64,000 nucleotides of DNA. Source: Rathayibacter sp. VKM Ac-2760 (lineage in GTDB: Bacteria > Actinomycetota > Actinomycetes > Actinomycetales > Microbacteriaceae). Under the pieces are notes generated by a model. The model worked only from the letters and a program-made list of their open reading frames with translations, did not search any database and was not told the DNA's origin. Position 1 is the first letter of the stretch, and every line of letters begins with the position of its first letter. A program made the translations under genes and the position numbers. Shown here one piece after another: positions 36,898 through 45,097 of this stretch. The stretch spans positions 682,001 through 746,000 of the forward strand of contig NZ_CP047173.1 of assembly GCF_009834185.1 (NCBI RefSeq), given 5' to 3'.

Positions 36898-38202
36898 ATG
36901 TCAAAAGATGAGGATGCAGCAGCACTTGCGGAGGTGCGCGACTGCTTCGACGACTCCGCCGCCGACGAGCGCTCCACCTCCCCGACGCGCCTCCGGGCGG
37001 CCGAGCGCCTGCACCGCGGCTACCGGCTCGCCCTCGCCATCCCGGACGCGTTCGCCCGCGGCGCGTCCCGCAGCGAGACCCGCGACCTCGTCGAACGCTC
37101 CATCCGCGCCGAGCTCGCCCTGACCTTCGGCCTCTCGGAGCGGGAGATCTCCCGCCGTCTCGAGACCGCGCAGATGCTGATGGAGCACCTTCCTCTCACC
37201 CGCGTGCTGCTTCGCGACGCGAAGATCCTGTGGGACGTCGGGGAGGCGATCTGCCGGACCGCGAGCAGCCTCCCCGAGGAGTCCCGCTCTGCGCTGGACG
37301 AGCGCGCGGCCGAGGCCGCCGTCACGATGACCACCGCGCAGTTGCGCCGTGCACTCGGCCGCTGGCGCGAGGGGCTGCACGAGCAGCCGCTCGCCGAGCG
37401 GCACGCGCGCGCGAAGGAAGACCGCGCCGTCTGGGTCACGCCGGACGTGGACGGCATGGCGACGCTGTGCCTGCACGCTCCGGCCCCGGCCGTGTCCGGG
37501 GCGTACGACCGGCTCCGGCGCATCGCCCGCACCCTCCGCGACGAGGGCGATCCGCGCACCCTTCAACAGTTGAGCGCGGATGCCGCCGTCGATCTGCTGT
37601 GCGACGGCGACATCGCCGGCACCACGCCCGACGCGGAGCACCGGCCGGACCCGACGTTCGTCCCCGGCCTCCGCGCCGAGGTGCGGCTCACGCTCGCCGC
37701 GTCCACCGCTGTCCGCCTCGACGACGCGCCCGCGGACCTCGACGGCTACGGACCCGTCCCCGCCGAGATCGCCCGCGAACTGATCCGCACCGCCGCGTCG
37801 TTCACCCGGGTTCTCACCGACCGGGACACCGGCGCCGTCGTCTCCGTCGGCCGCACCTGGCGCGTGCCGCCGCCGCAGATGCGCCTGCACGTGCAACTGC
37901 GGGACCAGACCTGCCGGTTCCCCGGCTGCACCCGCAGCGCGTCGAGGGCGGAGGCCGATCACTCGATCGAGTGGCGCCACGGCGGCGAGACCTCGCTCGA
38001 GAACCTCGTCTCGCTCTGCACGTCCCACCACCATGTGCGGCACGGGGATCAGTGGAGCTACGACAGGGACGACGACGACGGGTCCATCACCTGGACGACG
38101 CCGACCGGACGGCGCATCAGTACCCGGCCACCGCCGCTCCCCGGGCGACCGCCCGAACCGCCGCCGCGACCGCGGTTCGTCGACGTGCCGGCGCCGTTCT
38201 GA
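36898..38202 (+). CDS. DUF222 domain HNH endonuclease-like protein
   Basis: 434-residue protein of a family expanded in actinobacteria. DUF222 covers about 10-330. The C-terminal HNH domain (about 335-395) carries CRFPGC, the metal-binding AEADHSIEW and LVSLCTSHHHVRH, a full set of zinc and catalytic residues. The tail is Pro/Arg-rich. Families like this are multicopy and often behave like mobile or homing-type elements, but function is not established. It is flanked on both sides by the window's REP-like repeats. The ATG at 36898 has no ribosome binding site. Confidence 0.85.
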   Translation: MSKDEDAAALAEVRDCFDDSAADERSTSPTRLRAAERLHRGYRLALAIPDAFARGASRSETRDLVERSIRAELALTFGLSEREISRRLETAQMLMEHLPLTRVLLRDAKILWDVGEAICRTASSLPEESRSALDERAAEAAVTMTTAQLRRALGRWREGLHEQPLAERHARAKEDRAVWVTPDVDGMATLCLHAPAPAVSGAYDRLRRIARTLRDEGDPRTLQQLSADAAVDLLCDGDIAGTTPDAEHRPDPTFVPGLRAEVRLTLAASTAVRLDDAPADLDGYGPVPAEIARELIRTAASFTRVLTDRDTGAVVSVGRTWRVPPPQMRLHVQLRDQTCRFPGCTRSASRAEADHSIEWRHGGETSLENLVSLCTSHHHVRHGDQWSYDRDDDDGSITWTTPTGRRISTRPPPLPGRPPEPPPRPRFVDVPAPF

Positions 38203-38206
38203 CGAC

Positions 38207-38424
38207 GGTGGATCTCGATACGCCCGCTCCGCGGGCTACTCGATCAGCAAGGAACACGGACCGCTCGATCAGCGAGGAGCGCGGGCCGCTCGATCAGCGA
38301 GGAGTGCGGACCGCTCGATCAGCGAGGAGTGCGGACCCCTGCTCGATCAGCAGGCAGGGTCCGCACCTCCCTGGGAGATCCGCCCTTCCTTGCTGGTCGA
38401 GTAGCCCGCAGGGCGTATCGAGAC
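38207..38424. repeat. REP-like palindromes with 25-bp tandem repeat
   Basis: A full inverted element at 38207-38249 is followed by three copies of a 25-bp unit (38255-38279, 38280-38304, 38305-38329) plus a partial one to about 38360. Each unit contains the element's arm CTCGATCAGC. A direct full element closes the block at 38391-38424. The tandem part looks like local amplification of one arm. Confidence 0.8.
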
Positions 38425-38509
38425 CATCGTGATCAGGCGCGCCCAGCCGGAGATTCCAGGCGCCCGCTCCACGGGGTGCTCGATCGGCGTGAACATCGGC
38501 GTCGGGCTC

Positions 38510-38564
38510 GGAAAGCGCTTGCCCAGACCGATCCGGCGCCGCTAGCATCAGGAAAACGCTTCCC
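38510..38564 (+). promoter_or_regulatory. promoter with two LacI-type operators
   Basis: -35 TTGCCC (38519-38524), 18-nt spacer, -10 TAGCAT (38543-38548). Operator A, GGAAAGCGCTTGCC (38510-38523), covers the -35; operator B, GGAAAACGCTTCCC (38551-38564), covers the start point. Both follow the AAGCGCTT core of LacI sites. A third copy lies at the other end of the cluster (43105-43118). Confidence 0.75.
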
Positions 38565-38584
38565 CTCCCTCCGAAAGGCGCACC

Positions 38585-39787
38585 GTGTCAGAGTCGACCA
38601 CCCCCACCCTCGGGATCATCCTGAACGGCGCCTCCGGCCGGATGGGCTACCGCCAGCACCTCGTCCGCTCGATCCTCGCGATCCGCGAGCAGGGCGGCGT
38701 GCTGCTCTCCGACGGCACCCGCGTGCAGATCGAGCCGCTGCTGGTCGGCCGCTCCGAGGCGAAGCTGGCCGAGCTGGCCGGCAAGCACGGCCTCACGAAC
38801 TGGACCACCGATCTCGACGCCGCGCTCGCCGACCCGAGGTGGCAGGTCTACGCCGACTTCCTCGTGACGAAGGCGCGCGTCCCCGCGATCAAGAAGGCGA
38901 TCGCCGCCGGCAAGCACATCTACACCGAGAAGCCCACGGCGGAGTCCTACGCCGAGGCGCTCGAGATCGCCGAGCTCGCCAAGGAGGCCGGCATCAAGAA
39001 CGGCGTCGTGCACGACAAGCTCTACCTGCCCGGACTGCAGAAGCTCAAGCGTCTGATCGACTCCGGCTTCTTCGGCCGCATCCTCAGCGTCCGCGGCGAG
39101 TTCGGCTACTGGGTGTTCGAGGGCGACTGGCAGGCCGCCCAGCGCCCGAGCTGGAACTACCGCAGCGAGGACGGCGGCGGCATCATCGTCGACATGTTCC
39201 CGCACTGGAACTACGTGCTCGAGAACCTCTTCGGCCCGATCGAGGGCGTCTACGCGAAGGCGACCACCCACATCGAGACCCGCGTCGACGAGAGCGGCGC
39301 GCCCTACACCGCGACCGCGGACGACGCGGCGTACGCCATCTTCGACCTCGCCGGCGGCATCACCGCGCAGCTCAACTCCTCCTGGGCGGTGCGGGTCGAC
39401 CGCAAGGAGCTCGTCGAGTTCCAGGTCGACGGCACGCTCGGCTCGGCCGTCGTCGGCCTCTTCGGCGCCAAGATCCAGCCGCGCGTCGCGACGCCCAAGC
39501 CCACCTGGAACCCGGACCTCCCCGAGACGCATGACTACGCCGAGGACTGGCAGGAGCTGCCCGTCAACGACGTCTTCGAGAACGGCTTCAAGACCCAGTG
39601 GGAGCAGTTCATCCGCCACGTGGTCGAGGACGCGCCGCACGAGTACGACTTCTTCGCCGGCGCGCGCGGCGTGCGTCTCGCCGAGCTCGGCCTCGAGTCC
39701 TCGCGCGAGGGCCGCCGGATCGACGTGGCCGCGCTCGACGCCGCCGCGGACGCCGAGGCGCTCGCGCAGGCGGGCGCCGTCCAGTGA
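38585..39787 (+). CDS. Gfo/Idh/MocA family oxidoreductase
   Basis: 400-residue NAD(P)-dependent dehydrogenase, first gene of a three-gene operon. The Rossmann motif is unusual, ILNGASGRMGY near 11-21; the Lys motif is YTEKPTAES near 118; the histidine-containing catalytic segment MFPHWNYV lies near 217. The C-terminal domain follows. Its stop overlaps the DUF993 start (GTGA), so the products are made together. In combination with the DUF993 protein it marks a conserved but unassigned sugar pathway. Confidence 0.85.
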   Translation: MSESTTPTLGIILNGASGRMGYRQHLVRSILAIREQGGVLLSDGTRVQIEPLLVGRSEAKLAELAGKHGLTNWTTDLDAALADPRWQVYADFLVTKARVPAIKKAIAAGKHIYTEKPTAESYAEALEIAELAKEAGIKNGVVHDKLYLPGLQKLKRLIDSGFFGRILSVRGEFGYWVFEGDWQAAQRPSWNYRSEDGGGIIVDMFPHWNYVLENLFGPIEGVYAKATTHIETRVDESGAPYTATADDAAYAIFDLAGGITAQLNSSWAVRVDRKELVEFQVDGTLGSAVVGLFGAKIQPRVATPKPTWNPDLPETHDYAEDWQELPVNDVFENGFKTQWEQFIRHVVEDAPHEYDFFAGARGVRLAELGLESSREGRRIDVAALDAAADAEALAQAGAVQ

Positions 39788-41004
39788 CCGGGCTGACCCT
39801 CCTCGGCGCCGACGGCGCGACCCGCTCGATCGAGCTGCTGCCCGCTCCGGCGCACACGAGGCCGACCGCGCCGCTGCGCTCCCGCACCGCCTACGCCGCC
39901 GCGCACGTCGTCCCGCTCGTGCACGGCGAGAACCGCCCCGGGCATCCGGCCGAGATCGACTGGGACGCCACGCTCGGCTTCCGCCACCACGTCTGGTCCT
40001 GGGGTCTCGGCGTCGCCGACGCGATGGACACCGCGCAGCGCAACATGGGCCTCGATTGGGCCGCGACGCAGGAGCTGATCCGCCGCAGCGCCGCAGAGGC
40101 CGCCTCGGTCGGCGGCGCGCTCGTGGTCGGGATCAACACCGACCAGCTCGTCGACGACGTGGTCTCGCTCGACACCGTGATCGACGCCTACGTCGAGCAG
40201 CTCGTCTTCGCCGAGGACGCGGGGGCCGAGGTCGTGCTGATGGCCAGCCGCCACCTCGCCTGCGCGGCCGGGAGCGCGGCCGACTACGAGCGGGTCTACG
40301 CCGCCGTGCTCGCCCGCGCCACGCGGCCCGTGGTGCTGCACTGGCTCGGCACCGCCTTCGACGCCGTGCTCGAGGGCTACTTCGGCGCGGCCGACCCGGT
40401 CGATGCGTTCGACGTCGTGCAGCGGATCATCGAGGACAACCTCGACTCCGTGCGCGGCATCAAGATGTCGCTGCTCGACGCGGACGCCGAGATCGCGCTG
40501 CGCTCGCGACTGCCCGAGGGCGCGACGCTCTTCACCGGCGACGATTTCAATTACGTCTCCCTCATCGAGGGCGCCGCCGACGCCGACGGCACCACCCGCT
40601 GGTCGGACGCGCTGCTGGGCGCCTTCGCCGCGATCGCGCCGGTCGCCTCCGCGGCGATCCAGGCGCTCGACGCGGGCGACTCCGCCGAGTACTGCCGCGT
40701 GCTCGGCCCGACCGAGGCGCTCTCGCGTCAGGTCTTCGCCGCGCCGACGCAGTACTACAAGACCGGCGTCGCCTTCCTCTCCTGGCTGAACGGCCACCAG
40801 TCGGCGTTCTCGATGGTGGGCGGGCTGCACTCCGCGCGCTCGCTGCCGCACCTGTCCGAGATCGTGCGGCTCGCGAACGCGTCCGGCGCGCTCGAGCGGC
40901 CGGAGCTGGCGGCCGACCGCTGGACGGGGCTGCTCGCGCTGAACGGCGTCGAGGTGACCCGGCGCGCCGAGCGGCTGCACCTGGTCGAGGCGGTGAACGC
41001 GTGA
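39784..41004 (+). CDS. DUF993 family protein, aldolase-like TIM barrel
   Basis: 406-residue protein of the DUF993 family, which is related to dihydrodipicolinate-synthase-like class I aldolases. GFRHHVWSWGLGVADAMDTA near 60-79 is the family signature; SVRGIKMSLL near 224 supplies the lysine expected for a Schiff base, and LFTGDDFNYV near 246 precedes the last strands. Members lie beside Gfo/Idh/MocA dehydrogenases and isomerases, as here, which suggests a retro-aldol or similar cleavage of an oxidised sugar. The reaction has not been shown, as far as I know. Overlapping GTGA starts bind it to both neighbours. Confidence 0.8.
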   Translation: MTGLTLLGADGATRSIELLPAPAHTRPTAPLRSRTAYAAAHVVPLVHGENRPGHPAEIDWDATLGFRHHVWSWGLGVADAMDTAQRNMGLDWAATQELIRRSAAEAASVGGALVVGINTDQLVDDVVSLDTVIDAYVEQLVFAEDAGAEVVLMASRHLACAAGSAADYERVYAAVLARATRPVVLHWLGTAFDAVLEGYFGAADPVDAFDVVQRIIEDNLDSVRGIKMSLLDADAEIALRSRLPEGATLFTGDDFNYVSLIEGAADADGTTRWSDALLGAFAAIAPVASAAIQALDAGDSAEYCRVLGPTEALSRQVFAAPTQYYKTGVAFLSWLNGHQSAFSMVGGLHSARSLPHLSEIVRLANASGALERPELAADRWTGLLALNGVEVTRRAERLHLVEAVNA

Positions 41005-41843
41005 GCGACGTCGATCCGCGGCTCTCGCTCAACCAGGCCACGATCAAGCACGCCTCCCTCGACGAGGCGCTCGACGTCACCGCGGCGGCCGGCCTCGGCA
41101 GCATCGGCCTCTGGCGCGAGCCCGTCGCCGAGGTCGGGCTGGCGGAGGCCGTGCGCCGCGTCGCCGACTCGGGCCTGCGCGTCTCCTCGCTCTGCCGTGG
41201 CGGCTTCTTCACCGCGCCGGAGGGGCCGGAGCGCCGTGCCGCGATCGACGAGAACCGGCGCGCGATCGAGGAGACGGCGGCGCTCGGCGCCCCCGCGCTC
41301 GTGCTCGTCGCCGGTGGTCTGCCAGCCGGCTCGCGCGATGTGATCGGGGCCCGCGCCCGCGTGCAGGACGCGCTGGCCGAGCTGGCGGACGACGCCGCGG
41401 CGGCCGGGGTGCAGCTCGCGATCGAGCCGCTGCACCCGATGTACGCCTCCGACCGCGCCGTCGTCTCGACGCTCGGTCAGGCCCTCGACCTGGCCGCGCC
41501 CTTCGACGCGGCGGCGGTCGGCGTCGTCGTCGACACCTTCCACGTCTGGTGGGAGCCGCAGGTCCTCGCGCAGATCGCCCGCGCCGGGGCGGAGGGCCGG
41601 ATCGCGAGCTACCAGGTCTGCGACTGGGCGACTCCGCTGCCGGCCGACGTGCTGCTCGCCCGCCGCTACCCGGGCGAGGGCGTCATCGACTTCGGATCGC
41701 TGACCCGCGCGGTCGTCGAGGCGGGCTACGCCGGCGACGTCGAGGTCGAGATCTTCCACCAGGAGGTCTGGGACACGGCGTACCCCGAGGTGGCGGAGCG
41801 CGTCGTCGCGTCGTTCGCCGAGTGCGTCGCGCCGCACCTCTGA
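41001..41843 (+). CDS. sugar phosphate isomerase/epimerase
   Basis: 280-residue TIM barrel of the AP-endonuclease-2/xylose-isomerase-like family. Expected ligands are in IEPLHPMYASD near 140, VVDTFHVWWE near 174 and VEIFHQEVWD near 245. The opening LSLNQATIKHASLDEAL is typical of a group always found with DUF993 genes. It is the third gene of the operon and starts inside the DUF993 stop codon. Confidence 0.83.
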   Translation: MSDVDPRLSLNQATIKHASLDEALDVTAAAGLGSIGLWREPVAEVGLAEAVRRVADSGLRVSSLCRGGFFTAPEGPERRAAIDENRRAIEETAALGAPALVLVAGGLPAGSRDVIGARARVQDALAELADDAAAAGVQLAIEPLHPMYASDRAVVSTLGQALDLAAPFDAAAVGVVVDTFHVWWEPQVLAQIARAGAEGRIASYQVCDWATPLPADVLLARRYPGEGVIDFGSLTRAVVEAGYAGDVEVEIFHQEVWDTAYPEVAERVVASFAECVAPHL

Positions 41844-41860
41844 TCGGCGCACCCCTGAAC

Positions 41861-41901
41861 TCCCGGTCCGCCGTCGCTGGAGGGTGAGCGGCGGACCGGG
41901 A
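41861..41901. terminator. bidirectional terminator between convergent operons
   Basis: 13-bp perfect stem TCCCGGTCCGCCG/CGGCGGACCGGGA with a 15-nt loop, lying between the isomerase and the convergent dehydrogenase. Confidence 0.75.
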
Positions 41902-41918
41902 TCATCCCCTGTCGGCGT

Positions 41919-43037
41919 TCAGCTCCAGGCCAGGCCGAGCTCGGCGAACGTCGTCTCGCGGCGCAGTGCCTCCTGGAGGGCCCTCTCGACGCCGGCGACG
42001 ACGCGGTGCCGCCCCTCGACGTCCTCCACCTCGCGCCAGGCGTCCTCCGGCAGCGCGCGCGGCGCCGGCGCGGCCATCACTGCGTCGAGCAGGCGCATGA
42101 AGCCGCCGGTGCGCTCGATCCCGGCCTGGAGCGGCGTGCCCAGCTCGCGGGCGGCGAGCAGCCCCTCGAACGGCGTGATCCGGTCGAACTGCAGCGTGCG
42201 CGGCGGCAGGCCCTCACGCTCCAGCTGCACGACATCGAGGGTGTAGTAGAACCGCAGCGTCCCCCGGGTGCCGACGATCTCGACGGAGGGCTCCTCCGGC
42301 CGCTCGGCGCAGAGGGTGACCGCGGTCGTGACCCGGAGGCCGTCCGCCAGGGTCAGCACCGCGACCGAGGTGTCGTCGGACTCGATGTCGTTGGCGCGGC
42401 GGAGGTCGAGCCGCACGTCGACGACGTCCTCGAGCCGATCGGCGCCGGCGAGGGTCAGCGCGGTCGCGGTGGCGTGCGCGAAGGGGTTGGTGAGCACGCC
42501 GTCGGCGACCACCGCTCCGCCGAGGGTGCGGCGGCCGGCCCAGGGGGAGCGCGCCCAGTAGCGGTCGTCGCGCACCCACACTCCGGAGGCGCCGTAGCGG
42601 ACGACCTCGCCGATCTCGCCGCCGCCCACCGCCGCCCGGATCGCCGGGATCGCGGACGAGCCGAGGCTCTGGAAGCCGACCTGCACGAGCGCACCCGCGG
42701 CCGCGGCCCGGTCGACGATCGCACTGAACTCGGCGAGCGAGGCGGCCGGCGGCTTCTCGAGCAGCAGATCGTTGCCGTGCTCGAGGGCCGCGAGCGCGAT
42801 CGCGGCGTGGGTGTGGATCGGGGTGCTGACGATGATCACGTCGGTGCCGCCGCGGGCGAGGAGTCCCGCCGCGTCGGGGTGGTGCTCGACGCCGTCCGGG
42901 AGCGGCCCGTCGACCGGCGGCCGCGGATCCGCGACCCCGACCAGCCGCACCCGCCCGTCGCGGTGCGCCGCGAGCACGGCGCCGAGGTGCGAGGCCCCGT
43001 AGCCGCCGATGCCCACCAGCCCGATCCGCGGGATCAC
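41919..43037 (-). CDS. Gfo/Idh/MocA family oxidoreductase
   Basis: 372-residue NAD(P)-dependent dehydrogenase. Rossmann motif GLVGIGGYGASHLG at 6-19, catalytic Lys in LLEKPPAAS near 92 and the C-terminal substrate domain after 125. It starts with GTG at 43037, whose bases overlap the stop of an 18-codon leaderless ORF (GTGA). It runs convergent to the DUF993 operon and carries the same LacI-type operator at its promoter, so the two units are likely one regulon. Confidence 0.86.
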   Translation of the reverse strand: MIPRIGLVGIGGYGASHLGAVLAAHRDGRVRLVGVADPRPPVDGPLPDGVEHHPDAAGLLARGGTDVIIVSTPIHTHAAIALAALEHGNDLLLEKPPAASLAEFSAIVDRAAAAGALVQVGFQSLGSSAIPAIRAAVGGGEIGEVVRYGASGVWVRDDRYWARSPWAGRRTLGGAVVADGVLTNPFAHATATALTLAGADRLEDVVDVRLDLRRANDIESDDTSVAVLTLADGLRVTTAVTLCAERPEEPSVEIVGTRGTLRFYYTLDVVQLEREGLPPRTLQFDRITPFEGLLAARELGTPLQAGIERTGGFMRLLDAVMAAPAPRALPEDAWREVEDVEGRHRVVAGVERALQEALRRETTFAELGLAWS

Positions 43038-43090
43038 GGGCGTGCTCCGTCGGTGGAGCCGGACCGGTCGTCTCGTCTGCGCGCCGTCAT
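43034..43090 (-). CDS. 18-codon leaderless upstream ORF
   Basis: ATG at 43090 follows the -10 box TATTCT (43102-43097) by exactly 6 nt, then 18 codons (MTARRRDDRSGSTDGARP) and TGA at 43036-43034. The TGA shares bases with the GTG start of the dehydrogenase (GTGA). The arrangement predicts that ribosomes loading on a leaderless mRNA reach the dehydrogenase by termination-reinitiation. The peptide is basic and Ser/Gly-rich with no known motif. Too short for statistical support; the case rests on spacing. Confidence 0.45.
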   Translation of the reverse strand: MTARRRDDRSGSTDGARP

Positions 43091-43096
43091 CCGGTC

Positions 43097-43118
43097 AGAA
43101 TAGCGGAAAGCGGTTACC
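43097..43118 (-). promoter_or_regulatory. promoter with LacI-type operator
   Basis: Operator GGAAAGCGGTTACC (43105-43118, plus-strand reading) just upstream of the -10 box TATTCT (minus strand, 43102-43097). It matches the two operators before the DUF993 operon at 10-11 of 14 positions. Confidence 0.65.
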
Positions 43119-43132
43119 ACGCGGTGGTCCGC

Positions 43133-44170
43133 TCAGCGGGACGGGTCGATCATCGTCATGCCGGCCGGGCTCGCGCGGTCGAAGACCGGCAGCAGCTCCG
43201 CCGCCTCCGCGAGCCCGATGGTGCGCTCGATCAGGCGCTGCGGGGCGAGCACGCCCTGCTCGATCAGGCGCAGCATGCCGGGATAGTCGCGGGCCGCCAT
43301 GCCGTGGCTGCCGAGCACGTCGAGCTCCCAGGCGATGACGCGCGCCATCGGCACGCGCGGGTGGCCCTCGACCGGCGGGAGCAGGCCGATCTGCACGTGC
43401 CGGCCGCGGCGGCGCAGGCTCAGCAGGGCGTCGGCGCAGGTCTGCTCGCTGCCGACCGCGTCGACCGAGACGTGGCCGCCGCCGCCGGTGAGCGCGTGCA
43501 CCGCGGCCGGGAGATCGCTCCCGTCGGCGAGGAGGACGTGCTCGGCGCCGACGCTCGCCGCGACCTCGAGGGCCGCGGGATTCCGGTCGACCGCGATCAC
43601 GCGGGCGCCGAGCGCGTGCGCCACCATCACGGCGCTGAGGCCGACCCCGCCGGCGCCGACCACGGTCACCCACTCGCCCGGGAGCACCCGAGCCCGGCCG
43701 ACGAGTGCGCGGTAGGCGGTGGCGAAGCGGCAGCCGAGGCTCGCCGCCGTCGCGAAGTCGACGCCGTCGGGGATCGCCACGAGGTTGGTGTCCGCCGCGT
43801 GCAGCGCGACCGACTCTGCGAACGAGCCCCAGTGCGTGAAGCCCGGCTGCTCCTGAGCGGGGCACACCTGCGCGTCGCCGCGCAGGCACCACTCGCAGCG
43901 ACCGCAGCCGCAGACGAAGGGCACGGTCACCCGGTCACCGACCGCCCAGGAGCGGACCTCGGCGCCCACCTCGGTGATCACTCCGGCGAGCTCGTGCCCC
44001 GGCACGTGCGGGAAGGCGAGGTCGTCGTGCCCGGCCCAGGCGTGCCAGTCGCTCCGGCAGAGGCCCGTGGCCAGCACCTGCACGACCACGCCGTCGGCCG
44101 GGGCGACCGGCGTCGGGACGTCGCGGACCTCCGGCTCGCCGCGGACGGAGTCGAGGACGAGAGCGCGCAT
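43133..44170 (-). CDS. zinc-dependent alcohol dehydrogenase (MDR family)
   Basis: 345-residue medium-chain dehydrogenase. Catalytic zinc ligands are the Cys in TGLCRSDWHAW near 38 and the His-Glu of VPGHELAG near 61; the structural zinc site is the four-cysteine block CGCGRCEWCLRGDAQVC near 91-107; NAD binds at VVGAGGVGLSAV near 170. It may oxidise a polyol or alcohol derived from the neighbouring sugar pathway. The ATG at 44170 has GATGAGGG before it. It lies 4 bp after the DUF3800 frame on the same strand. Confidence 0.87.
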   Translation of the reverse strand: MRALVLDSVRGEPEVRDVPTPVAPADGVVVQVLATGLCRSDWHAWAGHDDLAFPHVPGHELAGVITEVGAEVRSWAVGDRVTVPFVCGCGRCEWCLRGDAQVCPAQEQPGFTHWGSFAESVALHAADTNLVAIPDGVDFATAASLGCRFATAYRALVGRARVLPGEWVTVVGAGGVGLSAVMVAHALGARVIAVDRNPAALEVAASVGAEHVLLADGSDLPAAVHALTGGGGHVSVDAVGSEQTCADALLSLRRRGRHVQIGLLPPVEGHPRVPMARVIAWELDVLGSHGMAARDYPGMLRLIEQGVLAPQRLIERTIGLAEAAELLPVFDRASPAGMTMIDPSR

Positions 44171-44174
44171 GCCC

Positions 44175-44987
44175 TCATCCTGGCAGCGCCTGTCGATCGG
44201 CATCGCGGAGGAGGGAGAGCCGGGTGATGCTCCGCGCATCGTCGTCGCAGTCCCAGACCTTGCTGCGTCTCATCGTCACCGCGCCGAGCCGCCGGGCGAA
44301 GTATCTGTTCGCCCACTCGTACTCCGACCACTCCGGGTCGAGGAGGTAGGCGCTCAAGCGGCCGAGAAGCGCGCAGATCCAGTCCGCGGCCTGAACGGTC
44401 TGGTAGAGGTGGCTCTCGACCTGCATCGGCGGCTCGATGAGGTGGCGACCGCGTGCGTCGCTGAAGATGAAGCCGCTCGCGGAGGCGAACGCCTCGATGC
44501 GCGACCTGTCGTCGACCTCGTCGAGCACCATCATCAGCGATGTCTCCGGATCCGAGCCCTGCCCGGTCCGAATGATGGTCTGGATGAGGGCGTGGTCGTA
44601 TCGACTGCGAGCGGTCTCCAGCACGACGGAGGGGTCGCCGACCGGCTTGAGCTGGCCGTAGAAGAACACGCGTCCGCCGTCCTTCTCGAGGCGGGCGACG
44701 AGGCGATTGACCGCCCGGCGCACTTCCGGGTAGCGGTCGATGTTCGTCGTCGTGAGGAGGGCGCTGCCCTTCTTCTCCCAGCGGCTGGCGTGGACGCCCG
44801 ACTGCTCGAGCTCCCACGCCAGCAGGCGGTTCTTCAACTGGAGGAAGAACGAGCCGAAGCTGCGCACCCGATCGGCGGGCAGCACGACTCCGCCGAAACC
44901 GAAGACCGGGTGCGTCCGGTACCTCGCGTCGGTCCGTGAGACGTAGGGTCCGATGTGACCGAACTCGTCGAGCTAGGCGATGTGCAT
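44175..44987 (-). pseudogene. DUF3800 protein interrupted by amber codon 5
   Basis: Starting at ATG 44987 the frame reads MHIA, then TAG (44975-44973), then LDEFGHIGPYVSRTD and onward to 44175 without another stop, 270 codons in all. DUF3800 proteins begin with this pattern but with Tyr at the interrupted position (YLDEFG/YLDESG), where the Asp is the first acid of an RNase-H-like active site. QAADWICALLGR near the end is the other family signature. A single base change from TAC or TAT explains the break. A downstream GTG at 44885 would lose the catalytic Asp. DUF3800 proteins are often found in defence loci. Confidence 0.75.
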
Positions 44988-45004
44988 CGCACCATGAAAC
45001 ACGA

Positions 45005-45028
45005 AGGCCCACGCTCTCGCGTGGGCCT
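45005..45028. terminator. terminator after LamG gene
   Basis: Perfect 10-bp stem AGGCCCACGC/GCGTGGGCCT with a TCTC loop. Read on the minus strand it is followed by TCGTGTTTC. It lies only 18 nt upstream of the DUF3800 ATG. Confidence 0.8.
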
Positions 45029-45097
45029 CGGAAGTGGAGCGTCGCGAAGCAACGCGTCCGAGAACGATCGTAGCAGGAGCGTCTCGCGGGCCGCGGC

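Noticed and set aside
38255..38360. CRISPR-like array
   Set aside because: Units are contiguous with no unique spacers, and no cas gene is present; it is a tandem repeat.
44175..44885. Intact 236-residue protein starting at GTG 44885
   Set aside because: It would lack the conserved LDEFG active-site block that is plainly encoded upstream in the same frame; the interrupted-gene reading fits better.
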